DNA from: Sphingomonas bacterium
Lineage (GTDB): Bacteria; Pseudomonadota; Alphaproteobacteria; Sphingomonadales; Sphingomonadaceae
DNA length: 64,000 nucleotides
NCBI GenBank assembly: GCA_030149245.1
Contig: JASBRX010000010.1
Coordinates: forward strand, 1 to 64,000
Direction: 5' to 3'
Shown here piece after piece: positions 7,559 to 17,119 of the stretch. Positions within the stretch are counted from its first letter, which is position 1, and the number at the start of each line of letters is the position of its first letter. Under the pieces are notes generated by a model that ran no database searches, had not been told where the DNA came from, and was given only the letters and a program-made list of their open reading frames with translations. The translations under genes and the position numbers were made by a program.

Positions 7559-8937
7559 TGCGCCGCCTGAGGCCCGCGCTCCAGCCCGCTGGCGGCGAGC
7601 TGCGCGTCGATCATGGCAAGCAGCCGCTCCAGCGCGGCTTCGTCCTTCGCTTCGGCGCGGGCGACCAGCACGTCCTGGGTGTTCGATGCGCGCAGCAGCC
7701 ACCAGCCATCGGGGGTGTTGACCCGCGCGCCATCGGTGTCGTTGACGTCGGCGCCTTCCGCCTTGAGCCGGTCCAGCACCTCGTCGATCACCGCGAACTT
7801 GCGGCTTTCATCGACCTGAAAACGCATTTCGGGGGTGTTGACGATCGCCGGCATCGCGCTGCGGATCTCGCTCATCGACTTGCCGATCAGGTGCACCGCG
7901 TTGATCAGCTGGACCGCGGCATAATGCGCGTCGTCGAACCCGTAATAATCCTGCGCGAAGAAGATATGGCCGCTCATCTCGCCCGCGAGCGGCGCGCCGG
8001 TTTCCTTCATCTTGGTCTTGATCAGGCTGTGGCCGGTCTTCCACATCAGCGGCTGACCACCCAGCTCGGCGATCCGGTCGTACAGCGCCTGGCTCGCCTT
8101 CACGTCGGCGATGATCGTCGCGCCCGGGTCCTTTTTGAGGACGGGTTCAGCCAGAATGGACAGAAGCTGATCGCCCCAGATCACGCGGCCCTGCCCGTCG
8201 ATCGCGCCGATCCGGTCGCCATCGCCGTCAAAGGCCAGTCCGAAATCGAGGTTCTTTTCCGCGACCAGCGCTTTGAGATGCGCCAGATTCTTCTCTTCGG
8301 TGGGATCGGGATGATGATTGGGGAAATTGCCATCCACATCGGTGAACAGCGTGTGATGCTCACCGGGGAGGAGCTTCACCAGTTTCTCGACGACCGGCCC
8401 CGACGCGCCATTGCCGCAGTCCCAGCCGATCCGGAAGGTGCCACCCGCATAGCCGGCGAGCAGGCGACCGACATAATCGTCGAGAATGTCGGCGTCGGCG
8501 ACCGTGCCTTCGCCATCGTCCCAGTCGCCCTCGGCGGCCATGCGCCCGAGCGTCTGGATGTCGGCCCCGAAAAACGGACGGTGCTGAAACACCATCTTGA
8601 AGCCATTATAATCGCCGGGATTATGGCTGCCGGTTATCTGGATGCCGCCATCCACTTCTAGGATCGCTTCGGCATAATAAAGCATCGGCGTCGGCCCGAG
8701 CCCGATCCGCACCACATCGCAGCCCGACGCGGTCAGCCCCTCGATCAGCGCAGCCTCCAGCACCGGCGAGGAGACGCGCCCATCGCGGCTAACTGCAACG
8801 CGGTGCCCGCCGGCGCGGCGCAGCAGGGTCGCAAAGCCGCGCCCGATCGCGCGCGCATCGTCCGGCCCGAGCGTCTTTCCCACGATTCCGCGGATGTCAT
8901 ATTCGCGCAGCGAGGTCGGATCGAAACGATGGGTCAT
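7555..8937 (-). CDS. pgmG: Phosphomannomutase/phosphoglucomutase
   Basis: 460 residues, the usual length for alpha-D-phosphohexomutases of the AlgC/PgmG type. All four active-site loops are present: the phosphoserine loop TGSHNP (Ser104), the metal loop DGDGDR (237-242), the sugar loop GEMSGH and the phosphate-binding loop RASNTQ. The enzyme interconverts mannose 6-phosphate/mannose 1-phosphate and glucose 6-phosphate/glucose 1-phosphate, feeding nucleotide sugars for exopolysaccharide and lipopolysaccharide or glycosphingolipid sugars. A strong GGAGG lies upstream of the ATG at 8937. The DUF1801 gene is coupled downstream. Confidence 0.95.
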   Translation of the reverse strand: MTHRFDPTSLREYDIRGIVGKTLGPDDARAIGRGFATLLRRAGGHRVAVSRDGRVSSPVLEAALIEGLTASGCDVVRIGLGPTPMLYYAEAILEVDGGIQITGSHNPGDYNGFKMVFQHRPFFGADIQTLGRMAAEGDWDDGEGTVADADILDDYVGRLLAGYAGGTFRIGWDCGNGASGPVVEKLVKLLPGEHHTLFTDVDGNFPNHHPDPTEEKNLAHLKALVAEKNLDFGLAFDGDGDRIGAIDGQGRVIWGDQLLSILAEPVLKKDPGATIIADVKASQALYDRIAELGGQPLMWKTGHSLIKTKMKETGAPLAGEMSGHIFFAQDYYGFDDAHYAAVQLINAVHLIGKSMSEIRSAMPAIVNTPEMRFQVDESRKFAVIDEVLDRLKAEGADVNDTDGARVNTPDGWWLLRASNTQDVLVARAEAKDEAALERLLAMIDAQLAASGLERGPQAAH

Positions 8938-9023
8938 TGGGCCTCCGGAGGAAATTCCACGCGCCTCATTTCGCGCGCGTTACGCAAAGTGCAACCGTCA
9001 AACGCGGCTAAGCGCAATGCGTT

Positions 9024-9332
9024 TCAGTTTTTCGGGCCAAGCTTGGGTTTGAGCAGCGTGTCGCGCGCGGCGTTGACCTGTCGCGTCAGTTCGGGCGAGC
9101 CGCCGCGATCGGGGTGGACGCTGGTGATCAGGCGGCGGTGCGCGGCGCGGATCTCATCCGCATCGGCCCCGGGCGAGACGCCGAGAATGGCATAAGCCGC
9201 GGCCTCTTCGGGGTCGCGCGCGGTGGGTGCCGGGGCCGGCTTGGGCGTGCCGGGCAGCGGGCGGCCCCAGCCATGCCATAGCCGCCAGCCGAGCCAGGCG
9301 AGCAGCACGCCGATCAGGAATTTGGCAATCAT
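9024..9332 (-). CDS. Membrane-anchored J-domain protein
   Basis: 102 residues. One N-terminal membrane helix (about 4-22) and a Pro-rich linker lead to a C-terminal J domain: AYAILGVSPGADADEIRAAHRRLITSVHPDRGG, with the HPD signature near 73-75. The layout (membrane anchor, then a C-terminal J domain) resembles Tim14/Pam18 and alphaproteobacterial homologues that stimulate DnaK at the membrane. Its ATG overlaps the stop of mipZ by four bases (ATGA), so the two are co-translated. A link between a J protein and the division regulator MipZ is suggested only by this coupling. Confidence 0.88.
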   Translation of the reverse strand: MIAKFLIGVLLAWLGWRLWHGWGRPLPGTPKPAPAPTARDPEEAAAYAILGVSPGADADEIRAAHRRLITSVHPDRGGSPELTRQVNAARDTLLKPKLGPKN

Positions 9333-10129
9333 GCGAACAGCGGCAGCGTGGCTTCGACCTCGGGCAAGGCCAGGCCGGCCATCATCTCGCGCAATTCCTG
9401 TCGCGCGGCGACATGGGCGAGGCCCATTTCGCCGAATTCGCGGCTGTCGAGCATGGTCAGGCCCTTGGGGAACAGCTCGCGATAGATCACGCGTTCGGAC
9501 AGGCCGGGGATGACGCGGAAGCCGACGCGCTTGGCCAGCTGGTCGATTGCCTCCGACACGCGCTTCATGTTCCGCGCCTCGATATGTTGCATGCGGTTGC
9601 GCAGGACGACCCAGTCGATCGTCTGGCCATCGGCTTTGGCGCGGCGCTTGCGCGAATCCCAGATCAGCTCGGAATAAAAGCTCGGCCGCGTCACCCGGAA
9701 GGTATCGGGGTCGACCTGCCCGATCAGGTCGAAATCGACGAAGCTGTCGTTCATCGGCGTCACCAGCGTATCGGCATTGGTGATCGCGATCCGCCCGAAC
9801 TTGTCGTCGCGCCCGGGCGTGTCGATGATCAGGAAGTCGGTATCCTGCCCCAGCCGCTCCAGCGATTCGGAGAAGCGCGCAATGCTGTCGCCGTCATGCG
9901 TTTCGAATCGCGGCATCGGCAGCGGGCGCCCGACGCGGGTCATCGTTTCGAGCCGGTTGTCGAGATAGCGGCCCATCGTGCGTTGGCGATGATCGAGGTC
10001 GAGGCATGACACGCGGGCGCCCTTCATCGCGAGCGCGATGGCGGTGTGGACAGCGGTCGTGGATTTGCCAGTCCCGCCCTTTTCATTGGCGAAGACGATC
10101 ACGTGCAGCGCGTTCGATGCGTCGGTCAC
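9329..10129 (-). CDS. mipZ: Cell-division positioning ATPase MipZ
   Basis: 266 residues. It has the deviant Walker A of the ParA/MinD superfamily (ANEKGGTGKSTTAVH), followed by CLDLDHRQRTMGRYLDNR, and the Walker B-like FLIIDTPGRDD. The DLDHRQRT segment and the overall sequence are typical of MipZ, which forms a gradient from the ParB-bound pole and keeps FtsZ at mid-cell in alphaproteobacteria. It is distinguished from ParA and MinD by lacking their usual neighbours (parB; minCE). Divergent from panC; overlaps the J-domain gene. Confidence 0.92.
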   Translation of the reverse strand: MTDASNALHVIVFANEKGGTGKSTTAVHTAIALAMKGARVSCLDLDHRQRTMGRYLDNRLETMTRVGRPLPMPRFETHDGDSIARFSESLERLGQDTDFLIIDTPGRDDKFGRIAITNADTLVTPMNDSFVDFDLIGQVDPDTFRVTRPSFYSELIWDSRKRRAKADGQTIDWVVLRNRMQHIEARNMKRVSEAIDQLAKRVGFRVIPGLSERVIYRELFPKGLTMLDSREFGEMGLAHVAARQELREMMAGLALPEVEATLPLFA

Positions 10130-10206
10130 TCAACTTCCCTGATTGAACACCCGGCCCGCCCCCCATAGAAGGCCGCGCTTCGTTCCATATCCAAGGCCTT
10201 GTACGC

Positions 10207-11049
10207 GTGCAAACCATCCGTCAGCTCTCCGACCTTCGCGATGCCATTTCGGGATTCCGCGCTGCGGGTGAGCGGATCGCGTTCGTCCCCACCATGGGCG
10301 CGCTCCATGCCGGGCATATGGCGCTGGTGGCGCAGGCCAAGCTCGCCGGACAGCGCGTGGTGGTGTCGATCTTCGTCAACCCCAAGCAGTTCGGGCCGAA
10401 CGAAGACCTTGCCCGCTATCCGCGCAAGGAGCTGGCGGATTCGCGCATGCTGGCCGAGGCCGGGGTCGACCTGTTGTGGATGCCGCCGGTCGAGGTCATG
10501 TACCCCGAGGGCCATGCGACCAACATTTCGGTGGCGGGCGTCAGCGAACCGCTCGACGGCGCGGCGCGGCCGGGTCATTTCGACGGGGTCGCGACGGTGG
10601 TCGCCAAGCTGTTCAACCAGGTGAAGCCCGATGTCGCGTTGTTTGGCGAGAAGGACTTCCAGCAGCTCGCGGTGATCCGGCGGATGGTCGCAGACCTCGA
10701 TTTCGACATCGACGTGCGCGGCGTGCCGACGCAGCGCGATGATGACGGGCTCGCCCTCTCCTCGCGCAACGCCTATCTCGCGCCCGAGGATCGCGCAGCG
10801 GCAGTTGCCCTGCCCCGCGCGCTTGGCGTCGCGGTGCGCGCGATCGATAAGGGCGACGACCCCGCCACCGCGCTGGCCACCGCGCGCGCGTCGCTGGAAG
10901 CTGCTGGGTTCGAGGTCGATTATGTCGAGCTGGTCGATGCCGACAGCCTGGGCGCGCCGGTCGCGGGCCAGCCCCGCCGCCTGCTCGCCGCCGCCCGGAT
11001 CGCGGGCACGCGGCTGATCGACAATGTTGCGGTGGCGGCCCCGGATTGA
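10207..11049 (+). CDS. panC: Pantothenate synthetase
   Basis: 280 residues. It condenses pantoate and beta-alanine using ATP, the last step of pantothenate (CoA precursor) synthesis in the cytoplasm. Family blocks are complete: FVPTMGALHAGHMALV with the nucleotide-binding HAGH, VSIFVNPKQFGPNEDLARYPR, VALFGEKDFQQLAVIRRM, and QRDDDGLALSSRNAYL with the KMSKS-like loop. GTG start at 10207 (QTIRQLSDLRDAI); a nearby TTG is an alternative. No panB is adjacent. Confidence 0.96.
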   Translation: MQTIRQLSDLRDAISGFRAAGERIAFVPTMGALHAGHMALVAQAKLAGQRVVVSIFVNPKQFGPNEDLARYPRKELADSRMLAEAGVDLLWMPPVEVMYPEGHATNISVAGVSEPLDGAARPGHFDGVATVVAKLFNQVKPDVALFGEKDFQQLAVIRRMVADLDFDIDVRGVPTQRDDDGLALSSRNAYLAPEDRAAAVALPRALGVAVRAIDKGDDPATALATARASLEAAGFEVDYVELVDADSLGAPVAGQPRRLLAAARIAGTRLIDNVAVAAPD

Positions 11050-11052
11050 CCG

Positions 11053-11079
11053 GTAACCGACGTTAACCATTTGCTTACC
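11053..11079 (+). promoter_or_regulatory. Cluster of CtrA-like half-sites
   Basis: Three TAACC-type half-sites follow each other: GTAACC (11053-11058), TTAACC (11063-11068) and TTACC (11075-11079). The second and third are laid out close to the TTAA-N7-TTAA plan of CtrA boxes. The cluster precedes the Sel1-like gene by about 55 bases. CtrA control is a guess from motif shape only. Confidence 0.35.
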
Positions 11080-11134
11080 ATGAATGCCCCAAGCTCGCTT
11101 CCATGATGAGAGCGATCAAAAGTGGGGCAAAGTC

Positions 11135-11431
11135 ATGGGCAACAGCATTAAGAGCGCACAGTTCCTGATCGACAGCCGGCTGGCGGATGCGGCGCGCGGT
11201 AGCGCCGACGCGGCCTATGAGCTCGGGATGGTCTATTCGAGCGGCGCGTCGGGCGTCGACATGGACCTGATCGAAGCGCACAAATGGTTCAACATCGCCG
11301 CCCTGAAGGGCAGCGCCCACGCCCCCTATATGCGGGCCGAGATCGCGGAAGAAATGACCGCGCGCGAGATCATCGAAGCGCAGAAGCAGGCGCGCGCCTG
11401 GCTGCAGATGACGTCGCTTCGGGCAGCGTAA
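11135..11431 (+). CDS. Sel1-repeat-like small protein
   Basis: 98 residues from ATG 11135 (MGNSIKSAQFLIDSRLADAARG). The centre, GSADAAYELGMVYSSGASGVDMDLIEAHKWFNIAALKGSAHAP, is a Sel1/TPR-like repeat (A.y.LG..y..G.....d..eA..Wf..AA..G...A). No signal peptide or catalytic site is seen, so it is probably a cytoplasmic adaptor. An upstream in-frame ATG at 11084 is less likely because it begins within the putative CtrA-box promoter region. Followed by a palindromic repeat that separates it from topA. Confidence 0.78.
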   Translation: MGNSIKSAQFLIDSRLADAARGSADAAYELGMVYSSGASGVDMDLIEAHKWFNIAALKGSAHAPYMRAEIAEEMTAREIIEAQKQARAWLQMTSLRAA

Positions 11432-11440
11432 CGCCCCAAT

Positions 11441-11559
11441 CCTCCCCTGAAAGGGGAGGGGGACCGCGCCGAAGGCGTGGTGGAGGGGTGACCCCCTCTC
11501 GATAGCGCGACACCCCTCCGTCAGCGCTGCGCGCTGCCACCTCCCCTTGCAGGGGAGGA
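11441..11559. repeat. GC-rich dispersed palindromic repeat, copy 2
   Basis: Same plan as the element at 4916: CCTCCCCTG start, GGGGAGGGGGACCGC, GGTGGAGGGG, then CCCCTCCGTCAGC and a closing AGGGGAGGA. The middle is shorter, so this copy is about 40 bases smaller. It lies between converging genes (Sel1-like and topA), the same kind of location as copy 1. Confidence 0.75.
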
Positions 11560-11564
11560 TCGAC

Positions 11565-14108
11565 TTACTCCTTCTTCGCCGCCGCCTTCTTCTTCGGCGC
11601 GGCCTTCTTGGCCGGAGCCTTCTTCGCCGGAGCCTTGCGTCCGCCCTTTTTCTTGGCGGGGCCAGCGGCGGCCTTGGCGTCGATCAGCTGCACCGCTTCG
11701 TCTAGCGTCAGCGCCGCCTGATCGACCGTCTTTGGCAGGGTCGCATTGGTTGTGCCGTCGGTGAGGTACGCGCCGTAGCGCCCCTCCATCAGCTTGATCT
11801 CCGCGCCCGACACCGGGTGCGCGCCCAGCACCTTGAGCGGTTCGCGCGACCCGCGCTGCGGACGCCCGCCGCCCGCCGCCGCTTCGGCGAGCTTGACCAC
11901 CGCCGCGTTCATGCCGGTCTCGAACACCTCTGCGGTCGAAGCCAGTCGCGCATACTTGCCGTCATGCGCCAGATAGGGGCCATAGCGGCCAATCGACGCC
12001 GTGATCGGGTTGCCCGTCTCGGGATGGTTGCCGATCGTGCGGGGCAGGTTGAGCAGCTTGACTGCCCAGTCCAGATCCAGCTCGGGAATATCCTTGGGGA
12101 TCGACGCACGCGCCGCCTCCTTGCCCTCACCGCGCTGGATGTAGGGGCCAAACCGGCCCGAGCGGCGCGAGATATCCTCGCCGGTCTCCGGGTCCTGCCC
12201 GATCACTTCCGGACCCGCGTCACCACCGTCCGCACCGCCCGGCTGGCCGAAGCGGCGGGTGAATTTGCAGTCCGGATAGTTGGAGCAGGCAACGAACGCG
12301 CCGAACTTGCCGCCCCGCAGCGCCAGTCGGCCAGTGCCGCAGGACGGGCACAGCCGCGGATCGGTGCCATCGCCCTTGTCGGGGAAGAGATAGGGTTCGA
12401 GGAATGCGTCGAGCGCCTCGGTCACCTCGCTCGGCTTGCGCTCCATGACTTCCGCCGTGCGCGGCTGGAAATCACGCCAGAAGGCGTCGAGCACCGCTTG
12501 CCACCCGGCGCGGCCGCCGGACACGTCGTCCAGCTCCTCCTCAAGCCCTGCGGTGAAGTCGTAATTGACGTATTTCTCGAAGAAGCGTTCGAGGAAGGCG
12601 GTCAGCAGCCGGCCGGTCTCTTCGGCGAAGAAGCGGTTCTTTTCGACCCGCACATAGGCGCGGTCCTTGAGCACCTGAATGATCGAGGCATAGGTCGAGG
12701 GGCGGCCGATGCCAAGTTCTTCCAACCGCTTGACCAGCGAGGCTTCGGAGAAGCGCGGCGGCGGCTGGGTAAAATGCTGCTCGGCGTCGACACCCTTCTT
12801 GGCCGGGGTGTCGCCCTGACGGATCACCGGGAGGCGGCGCGAATCCTCGTCGCCCTCATCATCGCGGCCTTCCTCGTAGAGCGCGAGATAGCCGGGAAAC
12901 AGCACCACCTGGCCGGTGGCGCGCAACGCGTCCTGGCCGGTCGGTTCTTCCAGCTCCACGGTCGTCCGCTCCATCCGCGCCGACGCCATCTGGCTCGCCA
13001 GGGCACGCTTCCAAATCAGCTCGTAGAGCTTGGCATGGTCGCCCGATCCGGCGCGATCCTTGCCGAAATCGGTGGGGCGGATCGCCTCATGCGCTTCCTG
13101 CGCATTCTTGGCCTTGGTCTGGTACTGGCGCGGCTTGTCGGGAACATAGCTGCCCGAATAGCGGTCATGGATCGCCTTGCGCGCGGCGTCGATCGCGCTG
13201 CCGTCCATCTGCACGCCGTCGGTGCGCATATAGGTGATCGCGCCATCCTCGTAGAGCGCCTGCGCGATCCGCATCGTGTGGCTGGCCGAGAAACCGAGCT
13301 TGCGCGCAGCCTCCTGCTGCAGGGTCGAGGTGGTGAAGGGCGGCGGCGGGTTGCGCATCGCCGGCTTGGTCTCGACGCTGGCGACGCTGAAGCGGCCCTG
13401 CTCGACCGCCGCCTTGGCGCGCATCGCCACGCCTTCGGTGCCGATCGACAACCGATCGAGCTTCTTCCCCTCGAACCGCACCAGCCGCGCGTCGAACGCG
13501 GTGCCGTCATGTTCGAGATGGGCGACGACCGACCAATATTCCTGAGCCTTGAACAGCTCGATCTCGCGCTCGCGCTCGACGATCAGGCGCAAGGCGACCG
13601 ACTGGACGCGCCCGGCCGACTTGGCGCCGGGCAGCTTGCGCCACAGCACGGGCGAGAGGGTGAAGCCGACCAGATAATCGAGCGCCCGGCGTGCACGATA
13701 GGCGTCGATCAGGTCGGTATCCAGTTCGCGCGGATGCGCCATCGCGTCGGTCACCGCCGCCTTGGTGATCGCGTTGAAGGTGACGCGCTCGACCTCCTTG
13801 GGGAGCGCCTTCTTCTTCGCCAGCACTTCCTGGACATGCCAGCTGATCGCCTCGCCCTCGCGATCGGGGTCGGTGGCGAGGATCAGGCGGTCGGCCTTCT
13901 TGGCCTCATCGGTGATCGCCTTCAGCTGCTTGGCCTTGTCCGGGTAGGTCTCCCACTCCATCGCAAAGCCATCGTCGGGCTGCACCGACCCGTCCTTGGG
14001 CGGCAGGTCGCGGATGTGACCATAGGAGGCGAGGACGCGATAATCCTTGCCCAGATATTTCTCGATGGTTTTCGCCTTGGCGGGCGATTCGACGATGACG
14101 AGCTGCAT
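11565..14108 (-). CDS. topA: DNA topoisomerase I
   Basis: 847 residues. The N-terminal TOPRIM domain (VIVESPAKAKTIEKYLG; LILATDPDREGEAISWH) is followed by the type IA core with the active tyrosine Tyr293 in ITYMRTDGVQM. It relaxes negative supercoils by single-strand cleavage. A zinc-ribbon (CPSCGTGRLALRGGKFGAFVACSNYPDC) and further topoisomerase C-terminal repeats (GRFGPYIQ, GRYGPYLAHDGKYA, GRYGAYLTDG) follow, and the chain ends in a Lys/Ala-rich tail (KKAPAKKAPAKK). Single gene on this strand, divergent from the hemerythrin gene. Confidence 0.97.
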   Translation of the reverse strand: MQLVIVESPAKAKTIEKYLGKDYRVLASYGHIRDLPPKDGSVQPDDGFAMEWETYPDKAKQLKAITDEAKKADRLILATDPDREGEAISWHVQEVLAKKKALPKEVERVTFNAITKAAVTDAMAHPRELDTDLIDAYRARRALDYLVGFTLSPVLWRKLPGAKSAGRVQSVALRLIVEREREIELFKAQEYWSVVAHLEHDGTAFDARLVRFEGKKLDRLSIGTEGVAMRAKAAVEQGRFSVASVETKPAMRNPPPPFTTSTLQQEAARKLGFSASHTMRIAQALYEDGAITYMRTDGVQMDGSAIDAARKAIHDRYSGSYVPDKPRQYQTKAKNAQEAHEAIRPTDFGKDRAGSGDHAKLYELIWKRALASQMASARMERTTVELEEPTGQDALRATGQVVLFPGYLALYEEGRDDEGDEDSRRLPVIRQGDTPAKKGVDAEQHFTQPPPRFSEASLVKRLEELGIGRPSTYASIIQVLKDRAYVRVEKNRFFAEETGRLLTAFLERFFEKYVNYDFTAGLEEELDDVSGGRAGWQAVLDAFWRDFQPRTAEVMERKPSEVTEALDAFLEPYLFPDKGDGTDPRLCPSCGTGRLALRGGKFGAFVACSNYPDCKFTRRFGQPGGADGGDAGPEVIGQDPETGEDISRRSGRFGPYIQRGEGKEAARASIPKDIPELDLDWAVKLLNLPRTIGNHPETGNPITASIGRYGPYLAHDGKYARLASTAEVFETGMNAAVVKLAEAAAGGGRPQRGSREPLKVLGAHPVSGAEIKLMEGRYGAYLTDGTTNATLPKTVDQAALTLDEAVQLIDAKAAAGPAKKKGGRKAPAKKAPAKKAAPKKKAAAKKE

Positions 14109-14227
14109 GAAATCTGGCGGTCCTTACGTGTACGCGCGAGGATGGGGAGGCTGAATAGCGGGCGTCAAGCGGAACGCCACCCCCTCTTAACCAGCATCGT
14201 CTATACGAGTCGGCGAAGGAGGGTGGA

Positions 14228-14674
14228 ATGGTTTCGATCGAGCGTCTGATTGACGAGCATGCGCAGATCAGCGCGCGGAGCAACGCGCTGTTGCGTGCCG
14301 TCGCGACCGAATCGCCGACGATGCTGCGCACGATGATCGTCGCGTTGGACACCGACCTGGTCGCGCATCTGGCGACCGAGGATCTCGAAGTCTATCCCCA
14401 CCTGCTCGCCAAGGGTGACATGGCGCAGCGCGAGGCGGCTGAGATCGCGATGGGCGATTTCGACCAGCTGGCCAGTGAATGGCGCGCCTATGTCGACGAA
14501 TGGACCGCCGACGAGATCGAGAGCGACCGCGAGCTGTTCATCGAGGCGAGCAAGCGCGTCCTGTCCGCCCTGTCGGCGCGGGTGCGGATCGAGAATGAAA
14601 TCCTCTATCCGCTGGCGCTGTCGTGCGGGACGATCACGCTACGGGAGGCGAATGCGCGGATGGTAGCGGCCTGA
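14228..14674 (+). CDS. Hemerythrin HHE-domain protein
   Basis: 148 residues, an all-helical protein with the HHE cation-binding pattern: LIDEHAQI near the N-terminus, LVAHLATEDLEVYPHL in the middle and RIENEILYPLAL near the end. His and Glu at these places are the usual diiron ligands. Such proteins bind O2, NO or iron in the cytoplasm. The third HHE element has Asn in place of the usual His (RIENEILYP), so the diiron site may be altered. A GGAGG ribosome site precedes the ATG. Divergent from topA. Confidence 0.85.
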   Translation: MVSIERLIDEHAQISARSNALLRAVATESPTMLRTMIVALDTDLVAHLATEDLEVYPHLLAKGDMAQREAAEIAMGDFDQLASEWRAYVDEWTADEIESDRELFIEASKRVLSALSARVRIENEILYPLALSCGTITLREANARMVAA

Positions 14675-14681
14675 GCCGCCA

Positions 14682-15365
14682 CTAGCCGAACACATCCTCA
14701 TGAGTCCCGTGCGACGGGATCGTCAGCCGGTACACCGCCCCGACCACCGCCCATCCCGCCATCGTCACGACGCCGAATGCAAGGTTGGTAATCACCCTGA
14801 ACTCGATCGATTCATAAGCGACGCCTTGGCCCATAAGGGCCGCAGCGAATAGCCCGACCAACAGCGCGACGACCGGGAACAGCAGGATGGCATGGACCAT
14901 CACCAGCGGCCACACCGACGCGCGCGTGCGGCGCCAGCTTCCGGCGATGCTGGCCAACAGACCGGCGCGTTCCACCGATGCCATGCCGAGCGCCGCAGAC
15001 ATACGGGCCGCAAGATACAAGCCCGGCAATAGAAGCAGCATGTAGCCCAGTCCGATCACCGTCCACAGCCCAAGCTGGAGCGTGATGACGATCACCGGGG
15101 CGAGCGCGCGACCGGCCCAGCCGCCCGCCACATCGCCAAAGGCGTTGCGAAGCAGGAGATATTGCAGCAGCCCCTGCAGGATTACCGGGGCGATCAGCAT
15201 CGTGAGCTGCGCGGTCCATGATGGGTCCTGATCGTCGATCCAGACACCGAACCCGGTATAAATGGCGGTCGCGAGGATGAAGGCGAGCGGATGCGCCCCG
15301 ACCAGCGCCGAGGCTTCGCGCAGGACCTGGGACACCTCCAACCGATCCGGATCGCCGATGCTCAC
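14682..15365 (-). CDS. Multi-pass membrane protein, last gene of the plsY-dprA operon
   Basis: 227 residues with about six hydrophobic helices (near 22-40, 53-72, 87-117, 125-140, 152-176, 192-215). The general appearance, with a repeated helix pair and Gly-rich YMLLLLPGLYLAARMS, resembles the glycerophosphodiester phosphodiesterase membrane-domain/YciC-like group. No catalytic motif is seen. Its ATG overlaps the dprA stop (ATGA), so it is co-translated with dprA. Function unknown. Confidence 0.7.
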   Translation of the reverse strand: MSIGDPDRLEVSQVLREASALVGAHPLAFILATAIYTGFGVWIDDQDPSWTAQLTMLIAPVILQGLLQYLLLRNAFGDVAGGWAGRALAPVIVITLQLGLWTVIGLGYMLLLLPGLYLAARMSAALGMASVERAGLLASIAGSWRRTRASVWPLVMVHAILLFPVVALLVGLFAAALMGQGVAYESIEFRVITNLAFGVVTMAGWAVVGAVYRLTIPSHGTHEDVFG

Positions 15366-16447
15366 AACAGGCTCACCCGACCGCCAGCATGGCGTTCGAG
15401 CCGACCGGCGAGTTCGAGTTCGAGCAGCACCAGTTGCACCGCTGCGCCGGGGAGAGCGGACTGGCGGATCAGTTCATCGACCGGCACCGGCACCGGGCCG
15501 AGCAGTCCCTCGACCCGATTGCGCTCCGCCGCATCGGGCTCTGCTCCCGGTTCGGCACCAAAGCCCGAAACGGGTGAGCGCACCGCGCGCGCGTCGATCG
15601 GGCGGATCATTTCGAGGATGTCGTCCACCCCCTGCACCAATATCGCACCCTCGCGGATCAGCTGGTTACAACCCTGCGCGCGCGGGTCGAGCGGCGAGCC
15701 GGGGACCGCCATCACCTCGCGCCCCGCCTCCGCCGCGATCCGCGCGGTGATCAGCGATCCGGAGCGCGGCGCGGCCTCGACCACCACCGTCCCTTGCGCG
15801 AGGCCGGCGATGATGCGGTTGCGCGAGGGGAAGTGGCGGGCGAGCGGTTCGGCGCCCGGCGGCTGTTCGGCGATCAGCAAGCCCTGCTGCGCGACGCGTT
15901 CCTGCAGTTCGGCATTTTCGGGCGGGAAGGTGATGTCGATCCCGCTGGCGATCACGCCGACCGTTCCGCTGGCGAGCGATCCGTGATGCGCGGCGGTGTC
16001 GATCCCGCGCGCGAGACCGGAGACGACGGTCGCCCCGGCATCTCCCAGCCCCTGCGCCAGCTGGCGCGCGAAGCGGCACGCCGCTGCCGACGCATTGCGC
16101 GCGCCGACCATCGCCACACAAGGCCGCGCGAGCAGCCCGATGTCGCCGCGCACGATCAGCGCAGGCGGCGCATTTTCCAGCTCGCCCAGCAACGCGGGAT
16201 AATCGGGGTCGTCGAGAAACAAGTGGCGGGCGCCCAGGCGTTCGACCACCGCCAGTTCGCGGCGCGCCACCGTCGGATCGGCGAGCGTCGGCGCCTGTCC
16301 GCCCCCGCGCAGCGCGAGGGCGGGCAACGCATCGAGCGCTGCCTGCGCGTCGCCGAAGCGCGCGATCAGCTGGCGATAGGTGACCGGGCCGATGCGCGGC
16401 GACCGGATCAGGCGAAGTCGAGCGAGGCGCGCGGCCTCCTCAGCCAT
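15362..16447 (-). CDS. dprA: DNA-processing protein DprA
   Basis: 361 residues. An N-terminal SAM-like helical region ([23 protein letters not shown]) leads to the Rossmann core with [32 protein letters not shown] and [11 protein letters not shown]. The C-terminus is a winged-helix-like domain ending at residue 361 ([31 protein letters not shown]). DprA loads RecA onto incoming single-stranded DNA during transformation. The start overlaps plsY by 8 bases, so it is part of a plsY-dprA-membrane protein operon. Confidence 0.94.
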   Translation of the reverse strand: MAEEAARLARLRLIRSPRIGPVTYRQLIARFGDAQAALDALPALALRGGGQAPTLADPTVARRELAVVERLGARHLFLDDPDYPALLGELENAPPALIVRGDIGLLARPCVAMVGARNASAAACRFARQLAQGLGDAGATVVSGLARGIDTAAHHGSLASGTVGVIASGIDITFPPENAELQERVAQQGLLIAEQPPGAEPLARHFPSRNRIIAGLAQGTVVVEAAPRSGSLITARIAAEAGREVMAVPGSPLDPRAQGCNQLIREGAILVQGVDDILEMIRPIDARAVRSPVSGFGAEPGAEPDAAERNRVEGLLGPVPVPVDELIRQSALPGAAVQLVLLELELAGRLERHAGGRVSLL

Positions 16448-17045
16448 GCTTGCGCCCGATGCGCGGCTCGGTGCCCGCCATCAGCCGCTCGATATTCTCG
16501 CGATGCTTCCACAGCACGATCAGCGCGAGCACGACAAGCAACAGCACGAGGTTGAAGCGGTTCATTACCGCCGCGCTCACCGGTGCGCTGATTGCGGCTG
16601 CCATTCCGGCGACGGAGGAGATGCGCAGCGTTGCGAGCAGGCCCAGCCATACGACCGCGAAGACCAATCCCGACGGCCAATGCAATGCGAGCACGATCCC
16701 CATCAGCGTCGCGACGCCCTTGCCGCCCTTGAACTTAAGCCAGACCGGGTAGCAATGGCCGACAAACGCGCCCGCCGCCGCCAGCATGCCGAGGCCGGGC
16801 CACAGCGCCTGCGCAAGCCACACCGCCGCCGCGCCCTTGAACAGGTCGAGCAGCAACGTCGCCGCCGCCAGCCCCTTGCGCCCGGTGCGCAGAACATTGG
16901 TCGCGCCGATATTGCCCGATCCGATCTGGCGCAGGTCACCCGCCCCGGCAAGACTCGTCAGGATCACGCCGAACGGGATCGCGCCGAGCAGATAGCCGAG
17001 CGCGATGGCGAGCACCGGCGCGATGGTGGCGAGTTGCGGTTCCAT
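16440..17045 (-). CDS. plsY: Acyl-phosphate:glycerol-3-phosphate acyltransferase PlsY
   Basis: 201 residues, five or more membrane helices. Conserved loops [12 protein letters not shown] and [13 protein letters not shown] match the acyl-phosphate and glycerol phosphate sites of PlsY, which makes lysophosphatidate in the inner membrane as the first step of phospholipid synthesis. The ATG at 17045 ([26 protein letters not shown]) is the right start; more upstream sequence is Arg-rich antisense to murI. Divergent from murI by 74 bases. Confidence 0.95.
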   Translation of the reverse strand: MEPQLATIAPVLAIALGYLLGAIPFGVILTSLAGAGDLRQIGSGNIGATNVLRTGRKGLAAATLLLDLFKGAAAVWLAQALWPGLGMLAAAGAFVGHCYPVWLKFKGGKGVATLMGIVLALHWPSGLVFAVVWLGLLATLRISSVAGMAAAISAPVSAAVMNRFNLVLLLVVLALIVLWKHRENIERLMAGTEPRIGRKHG

Positions 17046-17119
17046 GATCCCCCTTGCTTGGACAAAGGCTAGGGTCTTCGCTAGTCGGGCGCAACAATCT
17101 CGATCAGCGGACGCACTGC

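Noticed and set aside
11817..14249. An 810-codon open frame antisense to topA
   Set aside because: Composition is rich in Arg, Gly, Ala, His and Asp in the manner of GC-rich shadow frames, with no domain. topA on the other strand has full motifs.
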